Source of the DNA: Eubacteriales bacterium
Lineage (GTDB): Bacteria; Bacillota; Clostridia; Lachnospirales; Lachnospiraceae
Length of the DNA: 64,000 bases
NCBI GenBank assembly: GCA_030537195.1
Contig: JAUNOK010000008.1
Span: 1-64,000, forward strand
Reading direction: 5' to 3'
Both the position numbers and the translations under genes were made by a program. Every line of letters starts with the position of its first letter. Within the stretch, counting starts at the first letter, position 1. The notes beneath the pieces were generated by a model. That model saw only the letters and a list, made by a program, of their open reading frames with translations. It had not been told where the DNA came from and searched no databases. Shown one piece after another: positions 51,756 to 60,819 of the stretch.

Positions 51756-53105
51756 ATGGAAAGAGAGAAATTTGGCAGCAGACTTGGCTTTATACTTATA
51801 AGTGCAGGCTGTGCGATTGGAATTGGAAATGTGTGGCGCTTCCCTTATATTGCGGGTAATAATGGAGGAGGAATATTTGTTGTATTATATATGATATTCC
51901 TTCTTATGTTCGGAATTCCTGTATTATCAATGGAGCTGGCAATGGGAAGAGCTTCTAAAAGCAGTATTATAAGGGCTTATCACGAACTTGAACGTCCAGG
52001 GCAGAAATGGCATATACATGGATATCTAGGAATGGTTGGTAATTATATACTTTTATTCTTCTATACAACTGTTTCAGGATGGATGCTTGGATATTTTATC
52101 AAATATGTAACAGGTGATATTACTAAGAATACTGACAGCCAGCAGATGTTTGCAGATGTAACAGCTAATCCATGGATAATGTTTGTATGGATGGCAGTTA
52201 TTGTACTTATTGCTGTTATTGTATGCAGTATGGGACTTCAGAATGGTGTTGAAAAGATCACTAAATATATGATGCTTATTCTTCTTGGACTTATTATTGT
52301 TCTCGCAATACACAGTCTTACACTTGATGGTGCAGGAAAAGGTATGAAATATTTTCTTGTACCAGATATGAATAAAATAGAAGAAGTTGGCTTTGGTAAC
52401 ATAATTATTGAGGCAATGAGACAGGCTTTCTTTACCTTAAGTGTTGGAATGGGTTCTATGATGATATTCGGAAGCTATATTGGAAAGGAACGTGCACTTG
52501 TAGGAGAAGGCATTCAGATTACATTACTTGACACATTTGTAGCAATTATGTCAGGAGTTATCATATTTCCAGCATGTATGTCATATAATATACCGACAGA
52601 CAGTGGTCCAAGCCTCATTTTCGTAACACTTCCTAAAGTGTTCGAGCATATGTCAGGTGGAAGATTCTGGGGTGCAATGTTCTTCCTTTTTATGACATTT
52701 GCAGCATTATCTACAGTTATTGCTGTACTGGAGAATATTATTGCATGCAATATGGAAGCATTCAGATGGAGTCGTAAGAAAGCAGGAGTAATTAATCTGT
52801 TTATTATAATTCTTATGAGTATTCCTTGTATTCTTGGATTTAATGTACTTAGTGGATTTGCACCTCTTGGAAAGGGAACTAATGTGCTTGATCTTGAAGA
52901 TTTTCTTGTAAGCAGCCTTATTCTTCCAATTGGAAGCCTTGTTATACTTCTTTTCTGTACAACAAAGCTTGGCTGGGGATATGATAATTATATGAAAGAA
53001 GTTAATACGGGAAAGGGTATTGGCATGCCTAAGATATTTAAGTTTTATCTTAAATACATCCTTCCACTTGTTATTTTATTCATAATTATTGATGGTTTGA
53101 TTTAG
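51756..53105 (+). CDS. Neurotransmitter:sodium symporter (NSS) family transporter
   Basis: 449 residues, about 11-12 membrane helices. Sodium-coupled uptake of an amino acid or related compound. The family start SRLGFILISAGCAIGIGNVW (~8-27) with the unwound helix 1 sodium/substrate site, RFPYIAGNNGGG (~28-39), and the helix 6/8 regions FTLSVGMGSMMIFGSY are present. Substrate unknown; bacterial members take tryptophan, tyrosine, leucine or alanine. It lies unusually between spoIVB and spo0A. Confidence 0.95.
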   Translation: MEREKFGSRLGFILISAGCAIGIGNVWRFPYIAGNNGGGIFVVLYMIFLLMFGIPVLSMELAMGRASKSSIIRAYHELERPGQKWHIHGYLGMVGNYILLFFYTTVSGWMLGYFIKYVTGDITKNTDSQQMFADVTANPWIMFVWMAVIVLIAVIVCSMGLQNGVEKITKYMMLILLGLIIVLAIHSLTLDGAGKGMKYFLVPDMNKIEEVGFGNIIIEAMRQAFFTLSVGMGSMMIFGSYIGKERALVGEGIQITLLDTFVAIMSGVIIFPACMSYNIPTDSGPSLIFVTLPKVFEHMSGGRFWGAMFFLFMTFAALSTVIAVLENIIACNMEAFRWSRKKAGVINLFIIILMSIPCILGFNVLSGFAPLGKGTNVLDLEDFLVSSLILPIGSLVILLFCTTKLGWGYDNYMKEVNTGKGIGMPKIFKFYLKYILPLVILFIIIDGLI

Positions 53106-53120
53106 TTAATGTAAAAAAGC

Positions 53121-53138
53121 TTGTCGAATTTTGTCGAA
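53121..53138 (+). promoter_or_regulatory. Tandem Spo0A boxes upstream of spo0A
   Basis: TTGTCGAA occurs twice (53121-53128 and 53131-53138), spaced exactly ten bases, one helical turn. This is the 0A-box core, centred about 70 bp upstream of the predicted start of transcription, pointing to autoregulation. Confidence 0.85.
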
Positions 53139-53166
53139 TACTGTGATTTCTTGCGATAAAAAGTGC

Positions 53167-53195
53167 TTGCAGACTGCTGTTGTTAAAACTATACT
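53167..53195 (+). promoter_or_regulatory. spo0A promoter
   Basis: TTGCAG (53167-53172), a 17-bp spacer and TATACT (53190-53195). Confidence 0.6.
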
Positions 53196-53260
53196 AACTA
53201 CTGTGAAGTTAATAAAATGTCGGGTTATTTAATTTTCACATTATGAAAGGGCTAGAATGT

Positions 53261-54046
53261 ATGGAAAGGACTAAAATTGCAGTTGCAGATGATAACCAGA
53301 GTATTCTTGAAGCACTAAGAAATGTAATTAATGAAGAGGATGACATGATAATCGTGGGAACAGCGGACAATGGTGCAGACGCTGTTAAGATGATTCAGGA
53401 GACCAGTCCGGACGTGGTTTTACTTGATCTTATTATGCCGGGCATTGATGGAATTACAGTTATGGAAAAAGTGCGTGAAGATAAGACAATAAAATCAAAA
53501 CCAGATTTTATAGTAATAAGTGCTGTTGGCAGAGACAGTGTTACAGAAGATGCTTTTAATGTTGGAGCAGCGTATTACATAATGAAACCATTTGACAACG
53601 AAGTGCTTGTTAACAGAATTCGTTATATCCGTAATCAGCATACCAAAGTTAATGTTAATACTCTACCTAAAGAACCGGTCTCAATTACAGACAGAAATCT
53701 TGAGAATGATATTACCTGTATTATCCATGATATTGGGATTCCAGCACATATTAAGGGATATCAGTATCTCAGAGATTCAATAACTTTATCCGTCAAGGAT
53801 GCAGAAATTATAAACAGCGTGACTAAAATACTTTATCCTACTATAGCAAGGAAGTACGAAACTACACCAAGCAGAGTGGAAAGAGCAATACGCCATGCGA
53901 TTGAAGTAGCATGGAACCGGGGTAACACAGATACCTTGAACGATTTATTTGGTTATACTATTAATTGCGGAAAAGGTAAACCAACCAACTCTGAATTTAT
54001 AGCATTGATTTCGGATAAAATCCGTCTTCAATATAATATAAGATAA
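53261..54046 (+). CDS. spo0A: Sporulation transcription factor Spo0A
   Basis: 261 residues from ATG 53261. Master response regulator of sporulation. Receiver domain: acidic pocket VADDNQS (~7-13), phosphoacceptor Asp in [13 protein letters not shown] (~51-63), [13 protein letters not shown], and Lys in YYIMKPFD (~105-112). C-terminal DNA-binding domain: [20 protein letters not shown] (~154-173) and [20 protein letters not shown] (~210-229), the recognition-helix region that is nearly invariant in Spo0A. Tandem 0A boxes lie upstream. Confidence 0.98.
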   Translation: MERTKIAVADDNQSILEALRNVINEEDDMIIVGTADNGADAVKMIQETSPDVVLLDLIMPGIDGITVMEKVREDKTIKSKPDFIVISAVGRDSVTEDAFNVGAAYYIMKPFDNEVLVNRIRYIRNQHTKVNVNTLPKEPVSITDRNLENDITCIIHDIGIPAHIKGYQYLRDSITLSVKDAEIINSVTKILYPTIARKYETTPSRVERAIRHAIEVAWNRGNTDTLNDLFGYTINCGKGKPTNSEFIALISDKIRLQYNIR

Positions 54047-54088
54047 ATACTGTTCACATATTTTTCATGTATATTTAGCTGTAAAGCC

Positions 54089-54117
54089 TTGATAAATAGA
54101 GCTTTTTATATTATAAT
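54089..54117 (+). promoter_or_regulatory. Promoter of the NlpC/P60 hydrolase gene
   Basis: TTGATA (54089-54094), a 17-bp spacer and TATAAT (54112-54117). A weak AAAGC/GCTTT hairpin that may end spo0A transcripts overlaps it. Confidence 0.75.
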
Positions 54118-54176
54118 TACAAAATCGTAAACAATTTTTAACAATTTTGTAATAAATAATTAAGTTGAGGTTATAT

Positions 54177-55247
54177 ATGCGTAAGAGAATATTTAAAGGT
54201 TTTGCAGCCGTTTTATTATCATCTACATTAACTGTATCCACAGTATTTGCGGTATTTGCGGATGATGTTGATAAGTTAAAGCAACAGAAACAGCAGACAG
54301 AGCAGGAACTTGGCGATCTTCAGAATCAGTGGGCCTATCTGTTACAGCAGATGGATGAACTGGAACTTAAGATGGCTAATAAATCAGACGAAATAGATGC
54401 CGCCAATATTAAGCTTCAGGAGGCAGAAAAAGTTCAGGCATCACAGTATGAAGATATGAAACTTCGTATCAAATATATGTATGAAGACCAGTCAGTTTCT
54501 TTGGCTGAGGTTTTCCTTACTTCATCTGATATGAGTACTATGCTTAATAAAGCTGCGTATGTTCAGGAAGTATACAATTATGACAGAAACAAGCTTGATG
54601 AGATGGCTCAGACAGCCAATGAAATCAAAGAACTCAAGGAAAATCTTGAAAATGATAAGAAAGAACTTGATGAAGCCCAGACACAGTTAACAGAAAAGCA
54701 GGCATTACTTTATAGCACAATTCAGGATACACAGGCTAAAGCTGATGATGTAAACAGTCAGCTTGAATCTGCCGTACAGAAAGCTGCTGAAGTAGCTGCA
54801 AAGAAAGCAGCAGAACAGGCTGCAGCTGCTGCTAAAGCTAATCAGGCTCAGCAGAGTAATAATAATAATGCAACTACCACACCTGCTAAGGGTGATTCTT
54901 CTGTAGCAAGTGGTGTTGTTTCACTTGCATATTCACTTCTTGGTGTACCTTATGTAAGTGGTGGAAGTTCACCATCGGGATTTGACTGTTCAGGATTTAC
55001 ATCATATCTGTTCAGACAGTATGGAATAACACTTTCAAGATCTTCAAGTGCTCAGGCTTATGGTGGTACAGCTGTTAATGGATTAGCTAATGCTCAGCCA
55101 GGTGATGTTATCTGTTTCCCTGGTCACGTGGGTCTGTATGTTGGCGGTGGACAGATGATTCATGCTAATGTTCCTGGTGGTTCTGTCAGACTTGTTGGAG
55201 TTAATTCAATAGGTATGAGTGTAATTGCTATAAGACGTTACTGGTAA
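54177..55247 (+). CDS. Secreted NlpC/P60 peptidoglycan hydrolase with coiled-coil domain
   Basis: 356 residues. A signal peptide (FKGFAAVLLSSTLTVSTVFA, ~6-25) precedes a long PcsB/CwlO-type coiled coil (~30-210; KQQKQQTEQELGDLQ). An Ala/Gln/Asn-rich linker leads to the NlpC/P60 domain (~235-356): catalytic Cys in SGFDCSGFTSYLF, His in GHVGLYVGGGQMIHAN. It cuts stem peptides of peptidoglycan. The coiled coil suggests control by an FtsEX-type complex, as for PcsB; this is inference. Own promoter and terminator. Confidence 0.95.
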   Translation: MRKRIFKGFAAVLLSSTLTVSTVFAVFADDVDKLKQQKQQTEQELGDLQNQWAYLLQQMDELELKMANKSDEIDAANIKLQEAEKVQASQYEDMKLRIKYMYEDQSVSLAEVFLTSSDMSTMLNKAAYVQEVYNYDRNKLDEMAQTANEIKELKENLENDKKELDEAQTQLTEKQALLYSTIQDTQAKADDVNSQLESAVQKAAEVAAKKAAEQAAAAAKANQAQQSNNNNATTTPAKGDSSVASGVVSLAYSLLGVPYVSGGSSPSGFDCSGFTSYLFRQYGITLSRSSSAQAYGGTAVNGLANAQPGDVICFPGHVGLYVGGGQMIHANVPGGSVRLVGVNSIGMSVIAIRRYW

Positions 55248-55267
55248 TATTCTAATATATGTGATAT

Positions 55268-55305
55268 AATAAGTGCAGTTTTACAGGGACTGCACTTATT
55301 TTTTT
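55268..55305 (+). terminator. Intrinsic terminator after the NlpC/P60 gene
   Basis: Twelve-bp perfect stem AATAAGTGCAGT/ACTGCACTTATT, 9-base loop, then a T-run. Confidence 0.95.
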
Positions 55306-55363
55306 AATAATGCATGAAGAGTATGGGATTATAACAATAATATTAAGAAATGAGGACTAATGT

Positions 55364-56800
55364 ATGAAGAATGTATTGTTGATTGCATCAGAAGCTGTAC
55401 CATTTATTAAGACGGGCGGGCTTGCCGATGTTGCAGGTTCACTTCCTAAGTATTTTGATAAGACAAAGTTTGATGTGAGGGTAATGATACCTAAGTACAC
55501 ATGTATACCTTGGGAGTATCGTGAAAAGATGGTTTATAAGACACATTTTTACATAGATCTTGCTTGGAGAACACAGTATGTAGGTGTTTTTGAATTAGAG
55601 TGGAACGGTGTTACATTCTATTTCATCGATAACGAATTCTATTTCGGAGGCAATAAGCCATACAGCTGGATTCACGAAGATATTGAAAAGTTTGCTTTCT
55701 TTAGTAAAGCAGCTCTTTCAGCACTTCCAGTACTTGGATTCAGACCGGATATCATTCATTGCAATGACTGGCAGACAGGTCTTATTCCTGTTTATCTTAA
55801 AGAAAGATTCTCTCAGGGTGAGTTTTATCAGGGAATTAAGTCAATCATGACTATTCATAATCTTAAGTTCCAGGGTATATGGGATCTTAAGAAAGTTAAA
55901 GATATTACTGGTCTTCCGGATGAGTACTTTACATCTGACAAGCTTGAGGCATATGATGATGCTAACTATCTTAAAGGTGGTATCGTATATGCAGATCGTG
56001 TTACAACAGTTAGTGAGACTTATGCTGAAGAGATTAAGACACCATTCTATGGAGAGAATCTTGACGGTCTTATGAGAGCAAGAGCTAATGTTCTGTCAGG
56101 TATTGTTAATGGTATTGATTATGATGAATACAATCCTGAAACAGACAAGAGAATTGCACACAATTATAACCAGATAACATTCAGAAAAGAAAAGTGGAAG
56201 AATAAAGTTGCTCTCCAGAAAGAACTTGGTCTTACACAGGATAAAGGAAAATTCATGATTGGTCTTGTTTCAAGACTTACAGACCAGAAGGGACTTGACC
56301 TTGTTGCATATGTTATGGATCAGCTCTGTGCAGAAGATGTTCAGTTTGTAATTCTTGGTACAGGTGAAGAAAGATACGAGAATATGTTCAGACATTATGA
56401 CTGGAAGTATAACGACAGAGTATCTGCTAACATATACTATTCAGAGGATATGTCTCATAAAATATATGCAGCATGTGATGCATTCCTTATGCCATCATTA
56501 TTTGAGCCATGTGGTCTTTCACAGCTTATGAGTCTTCGATATGGAACAGTTCCTATTGTAAGAGAGACAGGTGGTCTTAAGGATACAGTTGAGCCATATA
56601 ACGAATATGAAGGTAAAGGAACAGGATTCTCATTTGCTAATTACAATGCACATGAAATGCTTAGCATTGTTAATTATGCAAAGGATGTTTATTACAATCA
56701 TAAGAGAGAATGGAATAAGATTGTTGACAGAGGTATGAAGACAGACTTTTCATGGAACAGTTCTGCAAGAAAGTATGAGGATCTTTACAACTCACTTTAA
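55364..56800 (+). CDS. glgA: Glycogen synthase (ADP-glucose type, GT5)
   Basis: 478 residues. Extends alpha-1,4-glucan from ADP-glucose. The ADP-glucose binding motif KTGGLADVAGSLPK is at ~residues 16-29. HCNDWQTGLIPVYLK (~129-143), VNGIDYDEYNPETD (~247-260), GLVSRLTDQKGLDL (~303-316) and MPSLFEPCGLSQLMSLRYG (~382-400) complete the GT-B fold. No other glycogen genes are adjacent. ATG 55364 follows GAGGACT. Confidence 0.97.
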   Translation: MKNVLLIASEAVPFIKTGGLADVAGSLPKYFDKTKFDVRVMIPKYTCIPWEYREKMVYKTHFYIDLAWRTQYVGVFELEWNGVTFYFIDNEFYFGGNKPYSWIHEDIEKFAFFSKAALSALPVLGFRPDIIHCNDWQTGLIPVYLKERFSQGEFYQGIKSIMTIHNLKFQGIWDLKKVKDITGLPDEYFTSDKLEAYDDANYLKGGIVYADRVTTVSETYAEEIKTPFYGENLDGLMRARANVLSGIVNGIDYDEYNPETDKRIAHNYNQITFRKEKWKNKVALQKELGLTQDKGKFMIGLVSRLTDQKGLDLVAYVMDQLCAEDVQFVILGTGEERYENMFRHYDWKYNDRVSANIYYSEDMSHKIYAACDAFLMPSLFEPCGLSQLMSLRYGTVPIVRETGGLKDTVEPYNEYEGKGTGFSFANYNAHEMLSIVNYAKDVYYNHKREWNKIVDRGMKTDFSWNSSARKYEDLYNSL

Positions 56801-56834
56801 TTAAAATATTGCGTTTAAACGTGATTTAAGGAAA

Positions 56835-56870
56835 GAAAAAAGGAAGCTGCGAAAAGCAACTTCCTTTTTT
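56835..56870 (-). terminator. Terminator of tRNA-Leu (minus strand)
   Basis: GGAAGTTGC/GCAGCTTCC stem read on the minus strand (its single odd pair is a U-G wobble there, but a mismatch on plus), with a 5-base loop and TTTTTT. Confidence 0.82.
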
Positions 56871-56872
56871 AA

Positions 56873-56955
56873 TGCAGGTGGCGGGACTTGAACCCGCACG
56901 ATGTTACCACCGGCAGATTTTGAGTCTGCTGCGTCTGCCATTCCGCCACACCTGC
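56873..56955 (-). tRNA. tRNA-Leu (anticodon CAA)
   Basis: 83 bases, CCA not encoded. Acceptor arms GCAGGTG/CACCTGC pair over seven bases. The D-arm region is GGAATGGCAGAC. The anticodon stem GCAGA/TCTGC holds the loop CTCAAAA with anticodon CAA (reads UUG). A long type II variable arm follows, and the T-arm is GCGGGTTCAAGTCCCGC. The discriminator base is A. It has its own promoter and terminator on the minus strand. Confidence 0.96.
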
Positions 56956-56971
56956 GCGACTTTGATAGTTT

Positions 56972-57000
56972 ATCATAATAAAACTTAAAAATCAAGTAAA
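56972..57000 (-). promoter_or_regulatory. tRNA-Leu promoter (minus strand)
   Basis: On the minus strand TTTACT (57000-56995), a 17-bp spacer and TATGAT (56977-56972), ending 16 bases before the tRNA. Confidence 0.6.
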
Positions 57001-57072
57001 GAATACTTGCACACATAATAAAATTCGAATATTATTTTAGTATTGTATTATAATCCTTTTATGGAGGCGTTT

Positions 57073-57441
57073 ATGGATAACTGTAAAGAAATCCAGAGTA
57101 TGATAGAAAGCTTTGAACATGGTAATCTGTCTCTTAAGAATGAAGAAAGATTTACACATCACATTCTTAACTGTGCTGACTGCCGTGAAGAGATGGAGAT
57201 ATATTATATAATTTCATATGGATTAGATGATGATAATGAGAAAAGAATGGAAAACAGCAGTTATAGTGGATATCTTGATGCGTTCGATTTTACAGGCCTT
57301 GTAGAGCAGAAGTTAAAAGACAGTGAAGCAAGGTGTATGTTCTTAAGACAATGGAGCCATTTCACAAGAGTACGCTATATATTTGTTACTTCTGTTATGT
57401 TTCTTACAGCATTGCTCCTCATTATTATTAAATTCTTTTAA
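57073..57441 (+). CDS. Zinc-finger (zf-HC2-like) membrane protein, possible anti-sigma-type
   Basis: 122 residues from ATG 57073 (GGAGG six bases upstream). The N-terminal part has the anti-sigma zinc-finger pattern H-x3-C-x2-C (HHILNCADCREEM, ~29-41). The middle is charged, and one C-terminal membrane span is present (YIFVTSVMFLTALLLIIIKFF, ~101-121). The layout fits a membrane anti-sigma factor, but no sigma gene is next to it; polA follows 21 bases later. Partner unknown. Confidence 0.72.
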   Translation: MDNCKEIQSMIESFEHGNLSLKNEERFTHHILNCADCREEMEIYYIISYGLDDDNEKRMENSSYSGYLDAFDFTGLVEQKLKDSEARCMFLRQWSHFTRVRYIFVTSVMFLTALLLIIIKFF

Positions 57442-57462
57442 AATGTAGATTGGAGAATCGTC

Positions 57463-60147
57463 ATGAGTGAAAAACTTATATTAATAGATGGACACAGCAT
57501 ATTAAACCGTGCATTTTACGGTGTTCCTGACCTTACTAATGCAGAAGGAATACACACCAATGCTTTGTATGGTTTTCTTAATATTCTTTTTAAATTTCTT
57601 GATGAAGAAAAACCTGATTATATTACGGTTGCATTTGATTTATCCGCACCGACATTCAGACATAAAGCGTTTGATGGCTATAAAGGTACAAGAAAACCTA
57701 TGCAGCCTGAATTAAAGCAGCAGGTTCCGCTTATGAAGGAACTTCTTAAAGCTATGAATATCACAGTTGTTGAACAGGAAGGATACGAGGCTGATGATAT
57801 ACTTGGAACACTTGCCAAACAGAACGCAGCTAAAGGAATTGATGTATCTATTATCTCTGGTGACAGAGATTTACTTCAGTTAGCTGATGAACATATTAAG
57901 ATTAGAATTCCTAAAACTAAAAAAGGAGTGACAGAAGTTGAAGACTATTATCCTTCAGATGTATTTGATTTATATGGTGTTACACCAATTGAATTCATAG
58001 ATGTTAAGGCTCTCATGGGTGATACATCAGATAATATACCCGGTGCTCCTGGAATAGGTCCTAAAACAGCATCTGCAATTATCTCCAAATACCACAGCCT
58101 TGATAATGTCTTTGCACATCTTGATGAATTAAAGCCACCTAAGGCTAAAACTTCAATAACTGAGAATATCGAACAGATTAAGATGAGCAGATTCTTATCA
58201 GAGATTAAGACAGACGTTCCAATCGATTACAATATAGAAGACGCCAAAGCAGGAGATTTCTTTAACGAGAATTCTTATGAGCTTTTTAAGAAATATAATT
58301 TCAAGAATATGTTAAAGAAATTCGAAGATACAGATATAACAGCCAAAGACCCTGACTGCTACGAATATTTCAAGAAGATATCCGATTTCTCAGAAATTGA
58401 AAATGTGTTTAACAAAGCGGCAGACATAGCTGGTGGGATTGAAAAAATCGGACTTTCTATTATAAGAGGACATGAACTTACAGCTGTGGGAATAACACTT
58501 TCAGACACAGAAATCTACTATATTCCGGTATCAGGTTTTGTGACAGAAAGTTATCTTACAGAGCGTCTGTTAGATGTTGTGAGCAAGGCTTCTCACAGAA
58601 ATATAGCATCTGCCAATATTAAAGATTATCTTGATATATTTGAAAAAGATAAAGTTAGCGGATATCCTCTTGTTTCAGAAAAAGCATTTATTGATACAGC
58701 AATTGCTGCATATCTGCTTCATCCAAGCAATGAAAGTTATGATTATGAAACACTTGGAAGAGAGTTTTTATCATTAACTTTTCCATCAAGAACAGAGCTT
58801 CTTGGGAAATTAAGTATAGAAAAAGCATCGGATGAATCAGAAGATAATCTTATTAAATATGCATGCCTTTCGTCATATGCTTATTACAAATGTGCTGATA
58901 AAATAACAGAACAGTTAAAGAAAGAGGATATGTATGAACTGTTTGAAACAATAGAGATGCCTCTTATATTCGTTCTTTTTGAAATGCAGCAGCAGGGTAT
59001 AAGCGTTGATAAACAGGCGCTTGTTGATTATTCAAAGATACTTGGTACTAAGATTTCTGTACTTGAGAAAGAGATATATGAAGCGGCAGGTGAAAAGTTT
59101 AATATCAATTCGCCAAAGCAGCTCGGTGTCATACTTTTTGAAAAGCTTGGAATGCCTAACGGTAAGAAGACTAAGAACGGTTATTCAACGGCCGCAGATG
59201 TACTTGAAAAGCTTGCCCCTGATTATCCGGTTGTAAGTAAGATTCTTGAATACAGACAGCTGGCAAAACTTAAATCAACTTATGCTGACGGACTTACACA
59301 GTATATAGCAGAAGATGGAAGGATTCATGGTACATTTAACCAGACAATAACTGCTACAGGAAGAATAAGCAGTACAGAGCCTAATCTTCAGAATATTCCT
59401 ATAAGAATGGAGATGGGTAAGGCTATAAGAAAGGTATTCGTTCCAAAGGACGGATTCGTATTCTTAGATGCCGATTATTCACAGATTGAATTAAGAATTC
59501 TTGCACATATGTCAGGTGATGAGAAGCTTATTGAAGCATATAATTCATCAGCAGATATTCATCGTGCAACAGCGGCACAGGTATTTGGAGTTCCGCTTGA
59601 TGAGGTTACTGATGAGCAGAGAAGAAATGCAAAGGCTGTTAATTTCGGTATTATCTATGGAATGAGTTCATTCGGATTAAGTCAGGATCTCAGTATTTCA
59701 AGAAAAGAAGCTAAAGAATATATTGAAAGATATTTTGCAAGCTATCCGACTATCAAAACATTTATAGACGGTCTTGTAAGCGATGCCAAAGAAAAAGGTT
59801 ATTCACTTACAATGTACAACAGGCGCAGAGAGATTCCAGAGATTAAATCATCTAATTTCATGCAGCGTTCTTTTGGCGAAAGAGTAGCCATGAATGCACC
59901 TATTCAGGGAACTGCGGCTGATATTATCAAACTTGCAATGATTAACGTGTACAATGCACTTAAAGAGAATAATCTGAAATCAAGACTTATATTACAGGTT
60001 CACGACGAACTTCTTGTTGAGACAGCAGAAGATGAAGTCGAAACAGTAAAACAGATAATGCTTGATGGCATGAAGAATGCAGTAAGCCTTAAAGTACCGC
60101 TTGAAGTAGATTTAAAAGAAGGAAAAGACTGGCTGGAGGCGCACTAA
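57463..60147 (+). CDS. polA: DNA polymerase I
   Basis: 894 residues. Gap filling and primer removal. The 5'-3' exonuclease domain (1-~290) has AFDLSAPTFRHKAFDGYKGT, EQEGYEADDILGT (~104-116) and SGDRDLLQL. The 3'-5' exonuclease-like domain (~320-480) lacks the D-x-E catalytic start (here IEKIGLSIIRG), so proofreading is probably lost, as in several Gram-positive enzymes. Polymerase motifs: A DADYSQIELRILAHM (~668-682), B RRNAKAVNFGIIYGMSSFG (~723-741), C LQVHDELLVE (~845-854). Its stop overlaps the coaE start (TAATGA). Confidence 0.98.
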   Translation: MSEKLILIDGHSILNRAFYGVPDLTNAEGIHTNALYGFLNILFKFLDEEKPDYITVAFDLSAPTFRHKAFDGYKGTRKPMQPELKQQVPLMKELLKAMNITVVEQEGYEADDILGTLAKQNAAKGIDVSIISGDRDLLQLADEHIKIRIPKTKKGVTEVEDYYPSDVFDLYGVTPIEFIDVKALMGDTSDNIPGAPGIGPKTASAIISKYHSLDNVFAHLDELKPPKAKTSITENIEQIKMSRFLSEIKTDVPIDYNIEDAKAGDFFNENSYELFKKYNFKNMLKKFEDTDITAKDPDCYEYFKKISDFSEIENVFNKAADIAGGIEKIGLSIIRGHELTAVGITLSDTEIYYIPVSGFVTESYLTERLLDVVSKASHRNIASANIKDYLDIFEKDKVSGYPLVSEKAFIDTAIAAYLLHPSNESYDYETLGREFLSLTFPSRTELLGKLSIEKASDESEDNLIKYACLSSYAYYKCADKITEQLKKEDMYELFETIEMPLIFVLFEMQQQGISVDKQALVDYSKILGTKISVLEKEIYEAAGEKFNINSPKQLGVILFEKLGMPNGKKTKNGYSTAADVLEKLAPDYPVVSKILEYRQLAKLKSTYADGLTQYIAEDGRIHGTFNQTITATGRISSTEPNLQNIPIRMEMGKAIRKVFVPKDGFVFLDADYSQIELRILAHMSGDEKLIEAYNSSADIHRATAAQVFGVPLDEVTDEQRRNAKAVNFGIIYGMSSFGLSQDLSISRKEAKEYIERYFASYPTIKTFIDGLVSDAKEKGYSLTMYNRRREIPEIKSSNFMQRSFGERVAMNAPIQGTAADIIKLAMINVYNALKENNLKSRLILQVHDELLVETAEDEVETVKQIMLDGMKNAVSLKVPLEVDLKEGKDWLEAH

Positions 60148-60737
60148 TGAAAGTTATTGGAATTACAGGTGGTGTGGGAGCAGGGAAATCCTCTGTTCTT
60201 GCACTTCTAAAAGATATGTGTTCCTGTGATATTATACAGGCAGACCTTGTTGCAAGAGAGATATATAAGTCAGGCAATATTGGATTTGAAAAGGTCGTTG
60301 ATATATTCGGGGAACAGATTGTAGGAGAGGATGGGGAGATAAACAGACCTCTTCTTGCAGATATTATATTTAAGAATCCTAATAAGAGAATTGTTCTTAA
60401 CAGCATAATCCATCCGCTTGTAAAACAGGAGATTATCAACCAGATTAATAATCATAAGATTGCTGGTGATGTTGATTACTGTTTTGTTGAGGCAGCACTG
60501 CTTATTGAAGATCACTATGATATATTCATGGATGAAATATGGTACATATATGTTTCTGAGGATATAAGAAGAACAAGACTTACAGCTTCAAGAGGATATT
60601 CTGATGAGAAGATATCCAACATATTTAAAAGCCAGTTATCTGAAGCGGAATTTAGAAAATATGCTGATAAAGTCATAGATAATGGTGGAAATATAGAAAA
60701 AACTCGCTCCCAGCTTGAGATTATGCTTGGAATATGA
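60147..60737 (+). CDS. coaE: Dephospho-CoA kinase
   Basis: 196 residues. Last step of coenzyme A synthesis. P-loop GITGGVGAGKSSV (~5-17), DLVAREIYKSG (~32-42), lid/substrate region HPLVKQEI (~89-96), and EAALLIE (~114-120) are typical. ATG overlaps the polA stop, with GGAGG in the polA end. polA-coaE adjacency is common in Firmicutes. Confidence 0.97.
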   Translation: MKVIGITGGVGAGKSSVLALLKDMCSCDIIQADLVAREIYKSGNIGFEKVVDIFGEQIVGEDGEINRPLLADIIFKNPNKRIVLNSIIHPLVKQEIINQINNHKIAGDVDYCFVEAALLIEDHYDIFMDEIWYIYVSEDIRRTRLTASRGYSDEKISNIFKSQLSEAEFRKYADKVIDNGGNIEKTRSQLEIMLGI

Positions 60738-60819
60738 TACATTTATAAACGATTTGTATATTTTACAGATAGATTTGTATATGGTGAAGTATTAAGTTTC
60801 ATCAGAAGGAGACTTATAG

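Noticed and set aside
56801-57016. 71-residue minus-strand open frame over the tRNA
   Set aside because: It is translation of the tRNA-Leu gene (the familiar GGMADAADSKSAGG pattern) and not a protein gene.
60738-60800. Direct repeats GATTTGTATAT before the MBL gene
   Set aside because: Short AT-rich similarity that overlaps a plausible but weak promoter; no case for an operator.
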